A stretch of DNA of 64,000 nucleotides from Loktanella sp. M215 (lineage in GTDB: Bacteria; Pseudomonadota; Alphaproteobacteria; Rhodobacterales; Rhodobacteraceae): assembly GCF_021735925.1 (NCBI RefSeq), contig NZ_WMEA01000006.1, positions 1 to 64,000 on the forward strand. Direction: 5' to 3'. Position 1 is the stretch's first letter. Every line of letters begins with the position of its first letter. This document shows positions 7,632 to 17,844 of this stretch, piece after piece. The translations under genes were made by a program, and so were the position numbers. The notes under the pieces are model-generated. The model was not told where the DNA came from. It did not search any database and was given only the letters and a program-made list of their open reading frames with translations.

Positions 7632-9308
7632 ATGTTGGTAGCCGGAGTATGTCGGTTTTCATTGGTCGGACGCGGGGACTGGAAGGCATACCAGGGCAAG
7701 ACGGATGCAGAAGTCGAGGCCATCGCCACCAGACAGGCTGACGTGCTGTTCACGACCGAGCGGATGACTGCGAGATTGCTGACATTCGAGCACCTGACAC
7801 TGGCTTCGATCAAAGCGCAAACGGATCAGGACTTCATCTTCATGGTTCTTGCGTCGAACCTCATGCCGAAGCGGTTTCGCGAACGGCTGGAAAACCTTTG
7901 CAATGACATCCCTCAGGTCAAGTTGCAGTTCTTTGGACTGACGTCGGCCAGTGACGCACAGAAAAAGATGTTCAGAGAAAACGAACTGGATTTCGGCAAG
8001 GTCCTGCAGTTCAGACTGGATGACGACGATTGTCTTTGCGCCGACTATATCGCCCTGATGAAATCTCATACCGCGCATTTGATGGCGCAGGACAAAGAAC
8101 CCTTTGCCGCCACGATCCACGGCGTCATGTACACGAAAGTCATGGGTCCTGATACGGCCATCTACAACTGGCCCGTCAATTTCTTCAGCGCCGGGGCAGC
8201 GGTCCGACATCAGAGCAAGAGCATTTACGACTTCGGACACTTCGCCCTTGAAAACCGTTTCAGATCCGTTTCGATTGCCGGTCGGATTTCTCTGGTGACC
8301 AATAACGGGACGAACGATACGGATTACAATTCGGACATGCTGCGCAAGCGTAAGATGTCCGTCATGACGCAGGAACAGGTCGAGATTGCCGTTGAACGCA
8401 ATTTCAAGTTTCTGGAGGGTCAGGGAAAGAAACTATCCGGGATTGCCGATTTTCTCGAAAAGCCACCGATCGATGATGTCGTCAAGGCGAGCGAAGTCGT
8501 GTCTCGTGGTGGGATCTTCATTTCGCACGAAACGTTCTTTCTGACGTATGTCCCACGAAGCGCAGACGACCTTGTCGTCTCAACCTCATACACGACAGGA
8601 CCTTCCGAAAAAGAGCGCATGACTGGCGGAATGTTTGCGGACAACTGTCGTCGTCTCGGCGTCTCGTCTCTCGATATCGTCCTGCGCGGTGACGACGATT
8701 CCGCGCGATCGTCGATCATGACGCACTTGGGCAATATGATGAATGACGGTCTGTTCGCATCGTTCCCGAGGACGTTGATACTGGGGGGGGCCGAAGGCGC
8801 ACATCTGGCGACCGCCGTCGCAGGTCATTTCCCGGACGCGCCTGTCTTGCTGATTTCGCCCAGGATCGCGACGGCGTTGCCTGTACCGTTGAACAGCGAA
8901 AAGAACAGAATAATCGTCATAAGCGATCCCAAGCACGTGGACACGGACTTTTTCGACAAATGCGGCGATGACCGTCCCGTCATATTGAATGCGCGCCGTT
9001 CGGGTCCGCACCCGACACGCTTTCTCGATTTCATCGGTGTCCTGGATAAGATGATATTGGAGGCGTTGTCCGGAAAGATCGACGCCGCAAGTTTCTACAG
9101 GACATATAGGATTGCTCGGAGCAACAGACGATATCAGGCCGACCTCATGAACGATATCATCGTGAAGAACTCGATGCTTTGCATGAAAACGGCGTATTCA
9201 TACTTCAAGAAAATCGACAGACATGGATTGGCATCCGAACTCCTGAAGCATCTCGACCGTATCAATGCAGCGTCGGAACATGCTGAAAGCGACGGTTTCA
9301 ATGGGTAA
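7632..9308 (+). CDS. Putative rhamnosyltransferase-family glycosyltransferase with extra C-terminal domain
   Basis: Cytoplasmic sugar transferase of 558 residues. Residues about 1-260 fit the Rhamno_transf family (PF11316): FEHLTLASIKAQTDQDF near the start, then the metal/nucleotide-sugar motif RLDDDD at about 126-131. Residues about 285-540 form a second domain with alternating hydrophobic strands (RTLILGGAEGAHLATAVAGHFPDAPVLLISP) that I cannot assign; it resembles a Rossmann or hydrolase-like fold. Its stop overlaps the ATG of the next gene (ATGGGTAA), so the two are translationally coupled. The donor sugar is not shown by the sequence, and no rml rhamnose genes are in the window. Codon use looks less GC-rich than in the genes after 12.5 kb. 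Confidence 0.75.
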   Translation: MLVAGVCRFSLVGRGDWKAYQGKTDAEVEAIATRQADVLFTTERMTARLLTFEHLTLASIKAQTDQDFIFMVLASNLMPKRFRERLENLCNDIPQVKLQFFGLTSASDAQKKMFRENELDFGKVLQFRLDDDDCLCADYIALMKSHTAHLMAQDKEPFAATIHGVMYTKVMGPDTAIYNWPVNFFSAGAAVRHQSKSIYDFGHFALENRFRSVSIAGRISLVTNNGTNDTDYNSDMLRKRKMSVMTQEQVEIAVERNFKFLEGQGKKLSGIADFLEKPPIDDVVKASEVVSRGGIFISHETFFLTYVPRSADDLVVSTSYTTGPSEKERMTGGMFADNCRRLGVSSLDIVLRGDDDSARSSIMTHLGNMMNDGLFASFPRTLILGGAEGAHLATAVAGHFPDAPVLLISPRIATALPVPLNSEKNRIIVISDPKHVDTDFFDKCGDDRPVILNARRSGPHPTRFLDFIGVLDKMILEALSGKIDAASFYRTYRIARSNRRYQADLMNDIIVKNSMLCMKTAYSYFKKIDRHGLASELLKHLDRINAASEHAESDGFNG

Positions 9309-11007
9309 GAGCAACGCGGAGCCGTTTTTCTTCGTCCCGGGTGCGAACGGTAAATTTGCAATTGTCAGTGACGATGAAAACATCGAGCCGCGGTATGTCG
9401 AAAGAGCCAATCTCCTGTCTGTCATCGCGACTGAAAACACCGTCCACAACAGGTTGCTGCACGGCTTCATCACCAATTACAGAGACTTCAGGTCCGCAGA
9501 AAAATGCGTCGAGCTAAGAAGTTTTCCAGCCCTCGTAAAGCACTACTCCTTCAAGAAACGCATGCCGAGATGCGGTGGCGCTCTCCTGATGAGTGGCGCC
9601 TCCGCCCTTCGTGTGCGCACGAAGCTCTTCAAGGATATGGGTGACAAAAAGGCGCAAAGACTGCTTCAAGACGAATCCGAAAAGGCCCGTCATCGATCAA
9701 ATCAGAAGTTGCCGGTTATCTCAACGGATGACTTTTCGAAGGATTCCAGCCTCCCCTTCGTCATAGAGTGTCGGAATTTCTACAATTACTACCACTTCAC
9801 GACCGAATCCATGATTTACCTGCAGATGTACCGTGACTATGCGCTCTCGGGTGACATTCACTTTCTGACAGGGGGCACCAGCGAGGTTCAACCTTATCTG
9901 CTGCGAGCGGTCGAGGATTTCTACCCCGATCTGTTTGACAAGGTTAGTTTTTTGACCGGCGGCACCCGATACAAAAAGGCAATTATTCCGTTCAACACGA
10001 ACCACCTCTATCATTGTTCCGACAGCACGGTGATGAAGGATATCGAAGAAGGCGCCGGGTTCTCGAATAACCTCAAAGATGGAGACCTGCGCCCGGAAAC
10101 GACGGAAAACTACCGTTGGATATTTCGCAACAGCCGCGACGAGTATATTCAAAGACACCGCGATGACGTCCTGAAGCGCACCTATGTGCATGAGGGGTCA
10201 AGATACGTCTACGTCTCGCGCAAACAGGGCGCGTCTCGTCAGAGGTCCGTCGTTGGCGAAGATGCACTCATTGAAATGCTGTCACGCTACGGCTTCGATG
10301 TCGTCCAGTTCGAGAACATGACGCCTCTGCAGCAGGCGAGCCTGTGTCACTCCGTCGATATTCTCGTCTCGGCCCACGGCGCCGGTTTCACGAACATGCT
10401 TTATGGCAAGCCTGGCAGTTCTTTCATCGAGCTTAGTCATTTGCAGACGGCGCGTCACCGGTTCGGTGACTTCAACATGCATGCGTCAGCCTCTGGCGTG
10501 AACTACACCCATTTCTTTGCAGATCACGATGTAGGCGAGTCCGATGAGGTCCCGAACCTCCATCACGAAGGCCACGCCGGCATTTCGATTTCGGAACGCG
10601 TGCTGCAGAAACTAGAGCTTTTCATTGCATCCCTCGTTCAAAAAGACGAGCAGAAAAAATTCTTTTCGCGCATAGAGGGTCTGCGTCGAAAAGAGGATCA
10701 CGCCACGCTCATTTCCGTGATCAATCTGGACACATTGCGCTCCGCCGTTTGCCCCAGAACGGTCGGTTTCCTCGCCGAGGCGTATGAGAAAACGGAGATG
10801 ACACAGGAGGCACTGAAGGCCTACTCAACTCTGGTATCCCTCGTGCCATACCGTGCCGACCTTTGGGCAAAGGTGCTGGAATTGGCGGAGGCCCTCGCCG
10901 ACGAGCAGACTGTCAGCTGGGCGCTTGAAATGAGCGAGTCCTACAGGCGTGCCCGCTGGATGCGATGGTGTCGGACCGAGCATGGGGCAATCGCCATTCA
11001 AGGATGA
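9301..11007 (+). CDS. GT61-family glycosyltransferase A
   Basis: A 568-residue glycosyltransferase of the DUF563/GT61 family. Landmarks: FYNYYHFTTES (about 160-170), and the family signature VSAHGAGFTNMLYGKPG (about 356-372) followed by FIELS. The tail after about 450 is helical and TPR-like (AYEKTEMTQEALKAYSTLV). Start chosen at ATG 9301 (MGKSNAEPFFFVPG), which overlaps the previous stop by 8 bases; an earlier in-frame ATG would overlap by 44. It is the first of three GT61 paralogues here and is closest in architecture to the one at 12516. It probably adds one sugar in a repeat unit; donor unknown. Confidence 0.8.
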   Translation: MGKSNAEPFFFVPGANGKFAIVSDDENIEPRYVERANLLSVIATENTVHNRLLHGFITNYRDFRSAEKCVELRSFPALVKHYSFKKRMPRCGGALLMSGASALRVRTKLFKDMGDKKAQRLLQDESEKARHRSNQKLPVISTDDFSKDSSLPFVIECRNFYNYYHFTTESMIYLQMYRDYALSGDIHFLTGGTSEVQPYLLRAVEDFYPDLFDKVSFLTGGTRYKKAIIPFNTNHLYHCSDSTVMKDIEEGAGFSNNLKDGDLRPETTENYRWIFRNSRDEYIQRHRDDVLKRTYVHEGSRYVYVSRKQGASRQRSVVGEDALIEMLSRYGFDVVQFENMTPLQQASLCHSVDILVSAHGAGFTNMLYGKPGSSFIELSHLQTARHRFGDFNMHASASGVNYTHFFADHDVGESDEVPNLHHEGHAGISISERVLQKLELFIASLVQKDEQKKFFSRIEGLRRKEDHATLISVINLDTLRSAVCPRTVGFLAEAYEKTEMTQEALKAYSTLVSLVPYRADLWAKVLELAEALADEQTVSWALEMSESYRRARWMRWCRTEHGAIAIQG

Positions 11008-11151
11008 CGGGATTTTCCGGCCTGCCCATCAACTTGTCATCTTCAAAATGACTTCAAATCATCATGTTGTGCTGATAATGACGTTGAAGAAATCCTGCAT
11101 GACCCTGCAGCACCGCCGATCTTAAAAGGCCCTATTCCAGCACCGCGACCC

Positions 11152-12354
11152 ATGACGATTGGCCGTCAGCTGGACAAACCAAGTCCCTCACTCCTTAGCG
11201 CGAAAGACACCTTGACGATGGAAAATAGCGGAACGAGCGCACCGGAGAAGACGACGCCCAAAGGGTTTCTGGAATTCAGGAATGCCCTTGTCGTTCCGCC
11301 CGCCGTCGGAGAAAACGGAAAGTACAATGGATGCTCCGGTGTCTTTCAGGAAGACAGCACATTCGTCAGCAGCTCACTTTCCGTCACCGGCGACAAATTC
11401 GTCCACAACGCGCCGGAATTGCCCGCGGCTGGGTCGTTCGAGGAAACGTATCTGGCCGGCACCCATGCGTTCGGCGGCGTCTTCTTTGGCCATTTCGGCC
11501 ACTTCATCACCGAGTCGACCGGGCGGCTGTGGATATTGGGACAGGACATGCCAATCGACAGCATCATTTTCGCGCCGAAGGAAAAAGGCTTCGCCGACCA
11601 TGCTGTGGCGCGTCAAACCGGATTGCTGGCCGCGATCGGTGTCCATACCGATCTGACCGTCATCGATCGGCCTGTCCGGGTCGAAAGGCTGATTGTGCCT
11701 GATCAGGAGTTCGGTCTGTCGCCGGATTTGATCCGCGGCACGCCGCGTTACGTGGATTTCATGCGGCGTTGTGCTGCGACGGTGAAACCCGAAGGTGCGG
11801 AGCTTCTGTATATTTCCCGGCAGGGATTGCCTGCCGACCGCGGCATGATTTTGGGCGAGCAATTCCTGATCAACCGCCTGGAGGCGGAGGGCTACCACAT
11901 CTTCAAGCCGCAGCGTCATACGCTGCAGCAACAGGCTGCGCATTATCGCGCCGCAAAGAAGATCATTTCCGTCGATTGCTCTCCACTGCATTTCCTGGCG
12001 TATGTCGCGCATCCCGACCAGAAGATCAGCATCATCAAGCGCCGTTCGATGGATGCGATCACGAATATTCTCGAACAGCTCGAGAGTTTCGCAAGCCCCA
12101 GAGTGCAGGTCATCGACCATATCCGCGCGGATTACGTGAACAAGAAATTCCGTCGTATCGGGCGCACCTCCTGGAGCGATGTCAGCCTGAAATCCGTCGG
12201 CGCGGATCTTCTTGCTGCGGGCATGATCACGTCGCTTGACGGTTGGCGTGATCTGACGCCCGCGGAAATCGACGCACAGCTTGCCGAGCTCGGATCTGAA
12301 TCTGAATCGCCTTACTGGCCCATTCCGGTCGAGGACGCCGTTTCGGCGGAATAG
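11152..12354 (+). CDS. GT61-family glycosyltransferase B
   Basis: A 400-residue GT61/DUF563 protein, shorter than its two neighbours. It has GGVFFGHFGHFITESTGRLW (about 105-124), LLYISRQGLPADRG (about 219-232), and SVDCSPLHFLAYVAHPDQ (about 271-288), where the usual AHGAGLTN is replaced by DCSPLHF, a subgroup variant. The start is uncertain: ATG 11152 or the internal ATG 11218 (MENSGTSAPEK). 144 bases separate it from the previous gene, so it may have its own promoter. A role in polysaccharide assembly is inferred from family and context. Confidence 0.75.
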   Translation: MTIGRQLDKPSPSLLSAKDTLTMENSGTSAPEKTTPKGFLEFRNALVVPPAVGENGKYNGCSGVFQEDSTFVSSSLSVTGDKFVHNAPELPAAGSFEETYLAGTHAFGGVFFGHFGHFITESTGRLWILGQDMPIDSIIFAPKEKGFADHAVARQTGLLAAIGVHTDLTVIDRPVRVERLIVPDQEFGLSPDLIRGTPRYVDFMRRCAATVKPEGAELLYISRQGLPADRGMILGEQFLINRLEAEGYHIFKPQRHTLQQQAAHYRAAKKIISVDCSPLHFLAYVAHPDQKISIIKRRSMDAITNILEQLESFASPRVQVIDHIRADYVNKKFRRIGRTSWSDVSLKSVGADLLAAGMITSLDGWRDLTPAEIDAQLAELGSESESPYWPIPVEDAVSAE

Positions 12355-12515
12355 CACTGTGATGATGTCACCGCCCCGCGAGGACAGGGATGTGCCAAGG
12401 TGGGTTTGCAATGATCGGTTCTGGTGATGGTTCTGGCATTTAACGCGCCGTAGCGTCACAACGTTCAGGACAAGACCCCTGCAGGATCGATGTTCATTTT
12501 CCCCGGGGACGACAC

Positions 12516-14282
12516 GTGCCGACATCTAGAAAAGACGATCCGCGCATCTCGATCAGCGCCATCAACGCCGGCAACATCTTCTGGCCCGGCATCGATCCCG
12601 GGATGTACCGCCTTGCCGACGAGGATATCGCGCCGCAGGTCCTGCCCTGCCCCGTCGATGTCGACGCCGTGATCGTGTCCACCGGGGTGGAACACCGTCA
12701 TCACCTGACCGACTACATGACCCGGCACGAAAGGTTCAGGACGTTCTCTGCCGGGATCGTCTTCCGGAGTCTGATCGTGGCCGCCGAGGACATCCACATC
12801 AAGGGGTCGATCGTCACGGTCAAGGGAAAGTTCCTGGTCAACGGACCCTCCGGTCTGCGGATCATCAACCGTCTGTCGCGGGCGCGCAGTGCCAAGAGGG
12901 TCCGCAAGCTCGCGGACATCGTCGCATCCTTCGCGGAGCGGCACCGCACGAACCGCATGGACCTGCCTTTCGCCGACCCCTCTGACCGCGATCGCGATCT
13001 GATCGTCGTCGCCAAGAACCTGTTCAACTTCTACCACTTCACCCGGGAAACGATGCCGCTCCTGACCCTGTATCAGGACTACAACCTGACGGGCCGGATC
13101 ATCATCCATGCCCAGAACGGGACGGCAGCCGCTTTCGTGCGCGACGAGATCGACCGGTTCTTTCCGGAGCTTGCGGAGCGCGTCGTGCTGTCGACCGGAG
13201 AGCTGAGATCGCCCCGGGCGCTGCTGCCCCTCGATGCACGGCTCCTGTACTACCAGGTCAGCGACGACTGCATGCCGTCCTTCCATGCGCTCACGAAGAA
13301 AAGCTGGATGTGGGAAGACCGCACCTTGGGCGAACGCAACCTCAAGACACTGGGTATGAACAGCTGCGAGACCGCGCTGATCGCCCTGCGCGAACGTGTG
13401 CTGCAGCGGGTCGCGGCGACACGCAGTCCTGCAGATGTCCCCGCCAGACCGCGCAGGCTCTACGTCGCGCGGCGTCCCGGCCGGCGCCCGCGTGCGGTCG
13501 GACAGGAAGAGCTGCTGATTGCGGCACTCACGGCGCTCGACTTCGAGGTCATCCATTTCGAGGATCATGACGTCCTGACGCAGGCCAGGCTCGTGTCAGA
13601 AGCGGAGGTCATCGTCACAGCGCACGGAGCCGGCCTGACCAACATGCTCTACGCACCGCCCGGATGCCTGGTGGTCGAGATCTCGACCCTGCAGATCGCC
13701 ATGCTGCGCTTTGGTGATTTCAGCCCGCTGGCGCTGGTCTCGCGGGCGCGCTACCTGCATTTCTTCACGGACCACGACTGGCCCGATCAGGAGAGTATTC
13801 CCGACTACGACCTTCACAGTCTTGTCGGCTCGCAGCTCGACGCGGCTGGCATAGGGATCCTGCGATCCCTGGTGATCGCCCATCTCGACCCCCTGCGACA
13901 TGCGCAGACCATGGCCGCGGCCGCGCAGTTGAACACCGAAGGCCCCGGCGACGCCCTGGCCGATTTTCTGGCGCAGCATTTCGACACGATGCTGCACGAG
14001 CCGGATGCCCATGTCTGGGCCGCCAACTGCGCCGCATCGCGATCCAGACCGAAGGAGGCCCTGCAACACCTGATGCAGGCCGCGCGGTTGGCACCCCAAA
14101 GACGCGCCTTGCTGGAACGCGCGATCCTGCTGGCCCATCGCCTCAAGGCCAGTGGAGACTTCGCGAGCCTGGCGTTCGGCTACTTCCGCTATCACCGGGA
14201 GTTCGCAGTGGCATTCTTCGCAAAACGCAAGTGGGATGCAGACCCCTATGTCGCAACGCCGGATCCCGACATCACACCCTAG
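12516..14282 (+). CDS. GT61-family glycosyltransferase C
   Basis: A 588-residue paralogue of the protein at 9301: LFNFYHFTRETMPLL (about 169-183), LYVARRPGRRPRAVGQEELL, the signature VTAHGAGLTNMLYAPPGCLVVEIS (about 366-389), and a helical TPR-like C-terminus. A GTG start at 12516 is chosen for the GGGGA 6 bases before it. The codon use is more GC-rich than in 9301-12354, so this copy seems to belong to the older replicon background. It may share a function with protein A but acts on a different bond; this is inference. Confidence 0.78.
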   Translation: MPTSRKDDPRISISAINAGNIFWPGIDPGMYRLADEDIAPQVLPCPVDVDAVIVSTGVEHRHHLTDYMTRHERFRTFSAGIVFRSLIVAAEDIHIKGSIVTVKGKFLVNGPSGLRIINRLSRARSAKRVRKLADIVASFAERHRTNRMDLPFADPSDRDRDLIVVAKNLFNFYHFTRETMPLLTLYQDYNLTGRIIIHAQNGTAAAFVRDEIDRFFPELAERVVLSTGELRSPRALLPLDARLLYYQVSDDCMPSFHALTKKSWMWEDRTLGERNLKTLGMNSCETALIALRERVLQRVAATRSPADVPARPRRLYVARRPGRRPRAVGQEELLIAALTALDFEVIHFEDHDVLTQARLVSEAEVIVTAHGAGLTNMLYAPPGCLVVEISTLQIAMLRFGDFSPLALVSRARYLHFFTDHDWPDQESIPDYDLHSLVGSQLDAAGIGILRSLVIAHLDPLRHAQTMAAAAQLNTEGPGDALADFLAQHFDTMLHEPDAHVWAANCAASRSRPKEALQHLMQAARLAPQRRALLERAILLAHRLKASGDFASLAFGYFRYHREFAVAFFAKRKWDADPYVATPDPDITP

Positions 14283-14424
14283 ACCTCTCTCGCGCAACGT
14301 CCGGACCATTCCGCGCGTGGGGCACAGGCGGCCCCCTGCCCCACGCCCCCCACGCACGGGATCGCCTTTGGCCGCCACCCCCTGTATCCAGACCCGCAAC
14401 ATTCCCTTGAAAGGCCCGCACCCC

Positions 14425-15438
14425 ATGGCCCGCATCTTCGTCACCGGGACCGCCGGGTTCATCGGCTATCATCTGGCCCGCCTGCTGCTGGACGAAGGGC
14501 ACACCGTGCACGGCTTCGACGGGATGACCGATTACTACGACGTCACCCTCAAGCGGCGGCGCCATGCAATGCTGTCGCAATCGCCCGCCTTTACCGCGAC
14601 AGAGGCCCTGCTGGAGGACCGCACGGCGGTCGATGCCGCCGTCGACGCCTGCGCGCCGCAGATCATCGTCCACCTCGCAGGGCAGGCCGGCGTGCGCTAC
14701 AGCCTGGAAGCGCCGCGCGCCTACCTCGATGCCAATGTCATCGGCAGCTTCAACGTGATGGAGGCCGCGCGCCGGCACGGCGTCGATCACCTGATGATGG
14801 CCTCGACCTCCTCGGTCTACGGCGCCAACACGGATATGCCGTTCAGCGAGACGCAGAAGACCGTCACGCCGCTGACGATCTACGCCGCCTCCAAGCAGGC
14901 CACCGAGGCGATGGGCCACGCCTATGCCCACCTGCACGACCTGCCCACGACGCTGTTCCGCTTCTTCACCGTCTACGGGCCCTGGGGGCGGCCCGACATG
15001 GCGCCGATCAAGTTCGTCCGCGCGATCCTCGCGGGGGATCCGATCGACGTCTACAACCACGGCAACATGTCGCGGGACTTCACCTATGTCACCGATCTGG
15101 TGCGCGGGGTCCGCCTGCTGATGTTCGACGCGATCCCCCGGCGCCCGGCGGACGGCATCGTGCTTGAAGGCGACAGCCTGTCGCCAGTGGCGCCGTTCCG
15201 GGTGGTGAACATCGGCAACGGCCATCCCGAACGCCTGCCCGATTTCATCGCCGCGATCGAGGCGGCGCTGGGGCAGACCGCCCTGCGCCACAACATGGAC
15301 ATGCAGCCCGGCGACGTCCCCGCGACTTGGGCCGACACCGCCCTGCTGGAACATCTGACCGGCTACCGCCCGCAGACCGACATGCGCGACGGCGTCAGGC
15401 AGTTCGTCGCGTGGTACAGGGACTATTACGGGGTTTAG
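14425..15438 (+). CDS. UDP-glucuronate 4-epimerase-like NAD-dependent epimerase
   Basis: An extended short-chain dehydrogenase of 337 residues that probably converts UDP-glucuronate to UDP-galacturonate in the cytoplasm. NAD site GTAGFIG at 7-13, HLAGQAGVRYSLEAPRAYLDANVIGS (typical of the CapI/Gae group), the catalytic serine region ASTSSVYGAN, and YAASK as the YxxxK pair. RFFTVYGPWGRPDMAP and RDFTYV are also diagnostic. Start ATG 14425 follows AAAGG; a longer in-frame upstream extension has no family match. It supplies an acidic sugar for the glycosyltransferases just upstream. Confidence 0.88.
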   Translation: MARIFVTGTAGFIGYHLARLLLDEGHTVHGFDGMTDYYDVTLKRRRHAMLSQSPAFTATEALLEDRTAVDAAVDACAPQIIVHLAGQAGVRYSLEAPRAYLDANVIGSFNVMEAARRHGVDHLMMASTSSVYGANTDMPFSETQKTVTPLTIYAASKQATEAMGHAYAHLHDLPTTLFRFFTVYGPWGRPDMAPIKFVRAILAGDPIDVYNHGNMSRDFTYVTDLVRGVRLLMFDAIPRRPADGIVLEGDSLSPVAPFRVVNIGNGHPERLPDFIAAIEAALGQTALRHNMDMQPGDVPATWADTALLEHLTGYRPQTDMRDGVRQFVAWYRDYYGV

Positions 15439-15446
15439 AGCCTGAT

Positions 15447-15467
15447 CTGCAACGGCGTCCGTTGCAG
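15447..15467 (+). terminator. Hairpin after the epimerase gene
   Basis: A perfect 9-bp stem CTGCAACGG / CCGTTGCAG with a CGT loop, 9 bases after the stop. There is no T-tract, so it may be a pause or an mRNA-stabilising structure rather than a full terminator. Confidence 0.5.
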
Positions 15468-15627
15468 GTGCCCTGCCCTTGTCCCCGCCCGCCGTCGGCC
15501 GGGGCTCTTCGGTCCGGCAGTGGTTCAGGCCGCACCTGCGGCGAAACCGTGCCGCGCCCGGCAATAAGACGTTTCCAATCGGGGGACGGACTTGCTAAGC
15601 AGACGGCGGGATGATGCGGGGATCGTG

Positions 15628-17844
15628 ATGTACAGACGTGTTGGTTATGCGGCGATGCTGGCGATGCTGGCCGGCGGTGCTGCGGCGCAGGACAACGGGC
15701 CGTCCTACACAACCTTCGGCACGCCCGGCCTGCTGGAGATGCCGACCGCCGAAAGCGCCGATCCCAATGACATAGCCGTGACTCTGGCCTATTCGCCGAC
15801 CAGTGGCTACCGCACCTCCTTTACCTTCCAGCTGACCGACCGGCTGTCGGGCAGTTTCCGCTACGGCGTGTTCGACCAGTACGGACGGCCGACCGCGGCC
15901 AACCCCGATCCCGGCACGTTCGAGACCTTCGACCGCAGCTTTGACGTGCAGTACCGGCTGACCAACGAAAGTGGCTACCTGCCCGCCATCGCCGTCGGCC
16001 TGCGCGATTTCCTCGGCACCGGGCGCTACAGCTCTGAATACGTCGTGGCGTCGAAATCGGTGGGGTCCAAGCTGGTCGTGACCGCAGGCCTCGGCTGGGG
16101 CCGGATGGGGCAGAAGAACGGTTTCGGCAATCCGCTGGGCGCTGTCAGCGACTACTTCGACGACCGTCCCGTCTATCAGGACCGCGAATTCAGCGATGAT
16201 CCCACCGTGGGTCTGGGTGGCCAGCTGTCGGTCAAGCAGTGGTTCCGCGGCGACGCGGCGCTGTTCTTCGGCGCCGAATACCAGCTGACGGACAAGCTGG
16301 GGATCAAGGCGGAATATTCCTCGATCAGCTACCCCAAGGACGTGTACAACCCGGCAGTCGACTACAAGTCGCCGTTCAACGTGGGGCTGTCGTATCGCTA
16401 CAAGCCCGGGATCGAACTGGGCGCCTCCTACATGTACGGCAGCGAATTCGGGCTGCGCGGCACCTTCATCCTGAACCCGACAGAGCGCGACACCGCCAGC
16501 GGCCTCGACCCTGCGCCGGCGCCGGTCCGCGTGCGCACCGCCGACCAGCGCGCCGCCGCCACCTGGGACCGCGCGAAACAGCCCGAACCCGCCGTCCGCA
16601 AGGGCCTGTCGGACCTGCTGGCGATCGAGGGGATCGAGCTCGTCGGGCTGGAACTGACCGACCGCACCGCGCGCCTGCGCTACCAGAACACCCGCTACCG
16701 GAGCGAGGCGCAGGCCATGGGCCGGGCCGCGCGGATGATGACGCAGATCATCCCGCCTTCGGTGCAGACCTTCATCATGGAACCGGTGCAGGCCGGCATT
16801 CCCCTGAGCCAGGTCAGCCTGCCCCGCGCCCAGATCGAGGCGCAGGAGAACATGGTCGGCGGCACCGCCGCGATCTACGACGCGGCCACCTTCGGCCAAG
16901 CCGGCGCCGCCACGGGGCTGGAAACCCTGCCAGACCCTGATCCGCGGTTCCGCTGGGGCATCGCCCCCTATCTGGCAGTGACCGTTTTCGACGGGTCTGG
17001 CCCAGTGAACGCCGATATTGGCTTAGAGGCCACAGCCGAATATCAGGTCAGCCGCAACTTGATCCTTTCAGGTCGGGTACAACAATCATTCCGCGGCAAG
17101 CGTGACCCGCTGGGCTTTTTCGACAATCCTAACGACTACGCTAACGTGCGCAGCGACCAGGCCTATTTCGGACGTTCGGGCGATCCGATCCTCAGCAAGC
17201 TGACGGCAGCCTACTACACGCGCCTGACACCGGACGTCTATGGCCGCGTCACCGTGGGTTATCTGGAAAAGATGTACGGCGGCATCTCGACAGAGGTGCT
17301 CTGGGCACCGGTCGCCAGCCGCCTGGCCCTGGGGGCCGAGGTGAACTACGTCGGCATGCGCGACCAAAACGTCAATTTCGACTTCGCCGAATACAAGACC
17401 GTCGTGGATCCGGTGACCCGCGAACGCACCCGCATCAAGACCGGCACCTTCGACGCCGTCACCGCCCATGTCTCGGCCTATTACGACATCGGCCACGGCT
17501 ATCAGGCGCAGGTTGACGTGGGCCGCTACCTCGCTGGCGATTACGGCGCCACCTTCGCGCTGGACCGCGAATACGCCAACGGCTGGAAGGTCGGCGGCTA
17601 CTTCTCACTGACCGACATGCCGTTCGACCAGTTCGGCGAAGGCTCTTTCGACAAGGGCATCCGCATCACGATCCCCTACGACTACTTCCTCGGCACGCCG
17701 ACGCAGAAGACGACCAGCACGACGCTGCAGTCGCTCGCCCGCGACGGCGGCGCGCGCGTACAGGTCGACGGTCGCCTGTACGAGACGATCCGCAGCGGCC
17801 AGCTGGGCGATCTGACCACAACATGGGGACGGTTCTGGCGATGA
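15628..17844 (+). CDS. yjbH: YjbH-family outer-membrane exopolysaccharide protein
   Basis: A 738-residue protein with a signal peptide (MYRRVGYAAMLAMLAGGAAAQ) and long aromatic beta-strand repeats typical of an outer-membrane barrel. Its start NGPSYTTFGTPGLLEMPTAESADPNDIAVTLAYSP is the hallmark of YjbH/DUF940 proteins. Two halves are visible: the N-terminal barrel-like part (to about 290) and a second one (from about 430), with a periplasmic-looking segment between. ATG 15628 is used (GGGGAT just before). The family is linked to extracellular polysaccharide secretion (yjbEFGH in enterics). It overlaps the next lipoprotein gene by ATGA. YjbE and YjbG are not seen here. Confidence 0.85.
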   Translation: MYRRVGYAAMLAMLAGGAAAQDNGPSYTTFGTPGLLEMPTAESADPNDIAVTLAYSPTSGYRTSFTFQLTDRLSGSFRYGVFDQYGRPTAANPDPGTFETFDRSFDVQYRLTNESGYLPAIAVGLRDFLGTGRYSSEYVVASKSVGSKLVVTAGLGWGRMGQKNGFGNPLGAVSDYFDDRPVYQDREFSDDPTVGLGGQLSVKQWFRGDAALFFGAEYQLTDKLGIKAEYSSISYPKDVYNPAVDYKSPFNVGLSYRYKPGIELGASYMYGSEFGLRGTFILNPTERDTASGLDPAPAPVRVRTADQRAAATWDRAKQPEPAVRKGLSDLLAIEGIELVGLELTDRTARLRYQNTRYRSEAQAMGRAARMMTQIIPPSVQTFIMEPVQAGIPLSQVSLPRAQIEAQENMVGGTAAIYDAATFGQAGAATGLETLPDPDPRFRWGIAPYLAVTVFDGSGPVNADIGLEATAEYQVSRNLILSGRVQQSFRGKRDPLGFFDNPNDYANVRSDQAYFGRSGDPILSKLTAAYYTRLTPDVYGRVTVGYLEKMYGGISTEVLWAPVASRLALGAEVNYVGMRDQNVNFDFAEYKTVVDPVTRERTRIKTGTFDAVTAHVSAYYDIGHGYQAQVDVGRYLAGDYGATFALDREYANGWKVGGYFSLTDMPFDQFGEGSFDKGIRITIPYDYFLGTPTQKTTSTTLQSLARDGGARVQVDGRLYETIRSGQLGDLTTTWGRFWR

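Noticed and set aside
11374..12525. A long minus-strand frame, together with a similar one at 12465-13568
   Set aside because: They are antisense to the GT61 genes on the plus strand, which carry clear family motifs.
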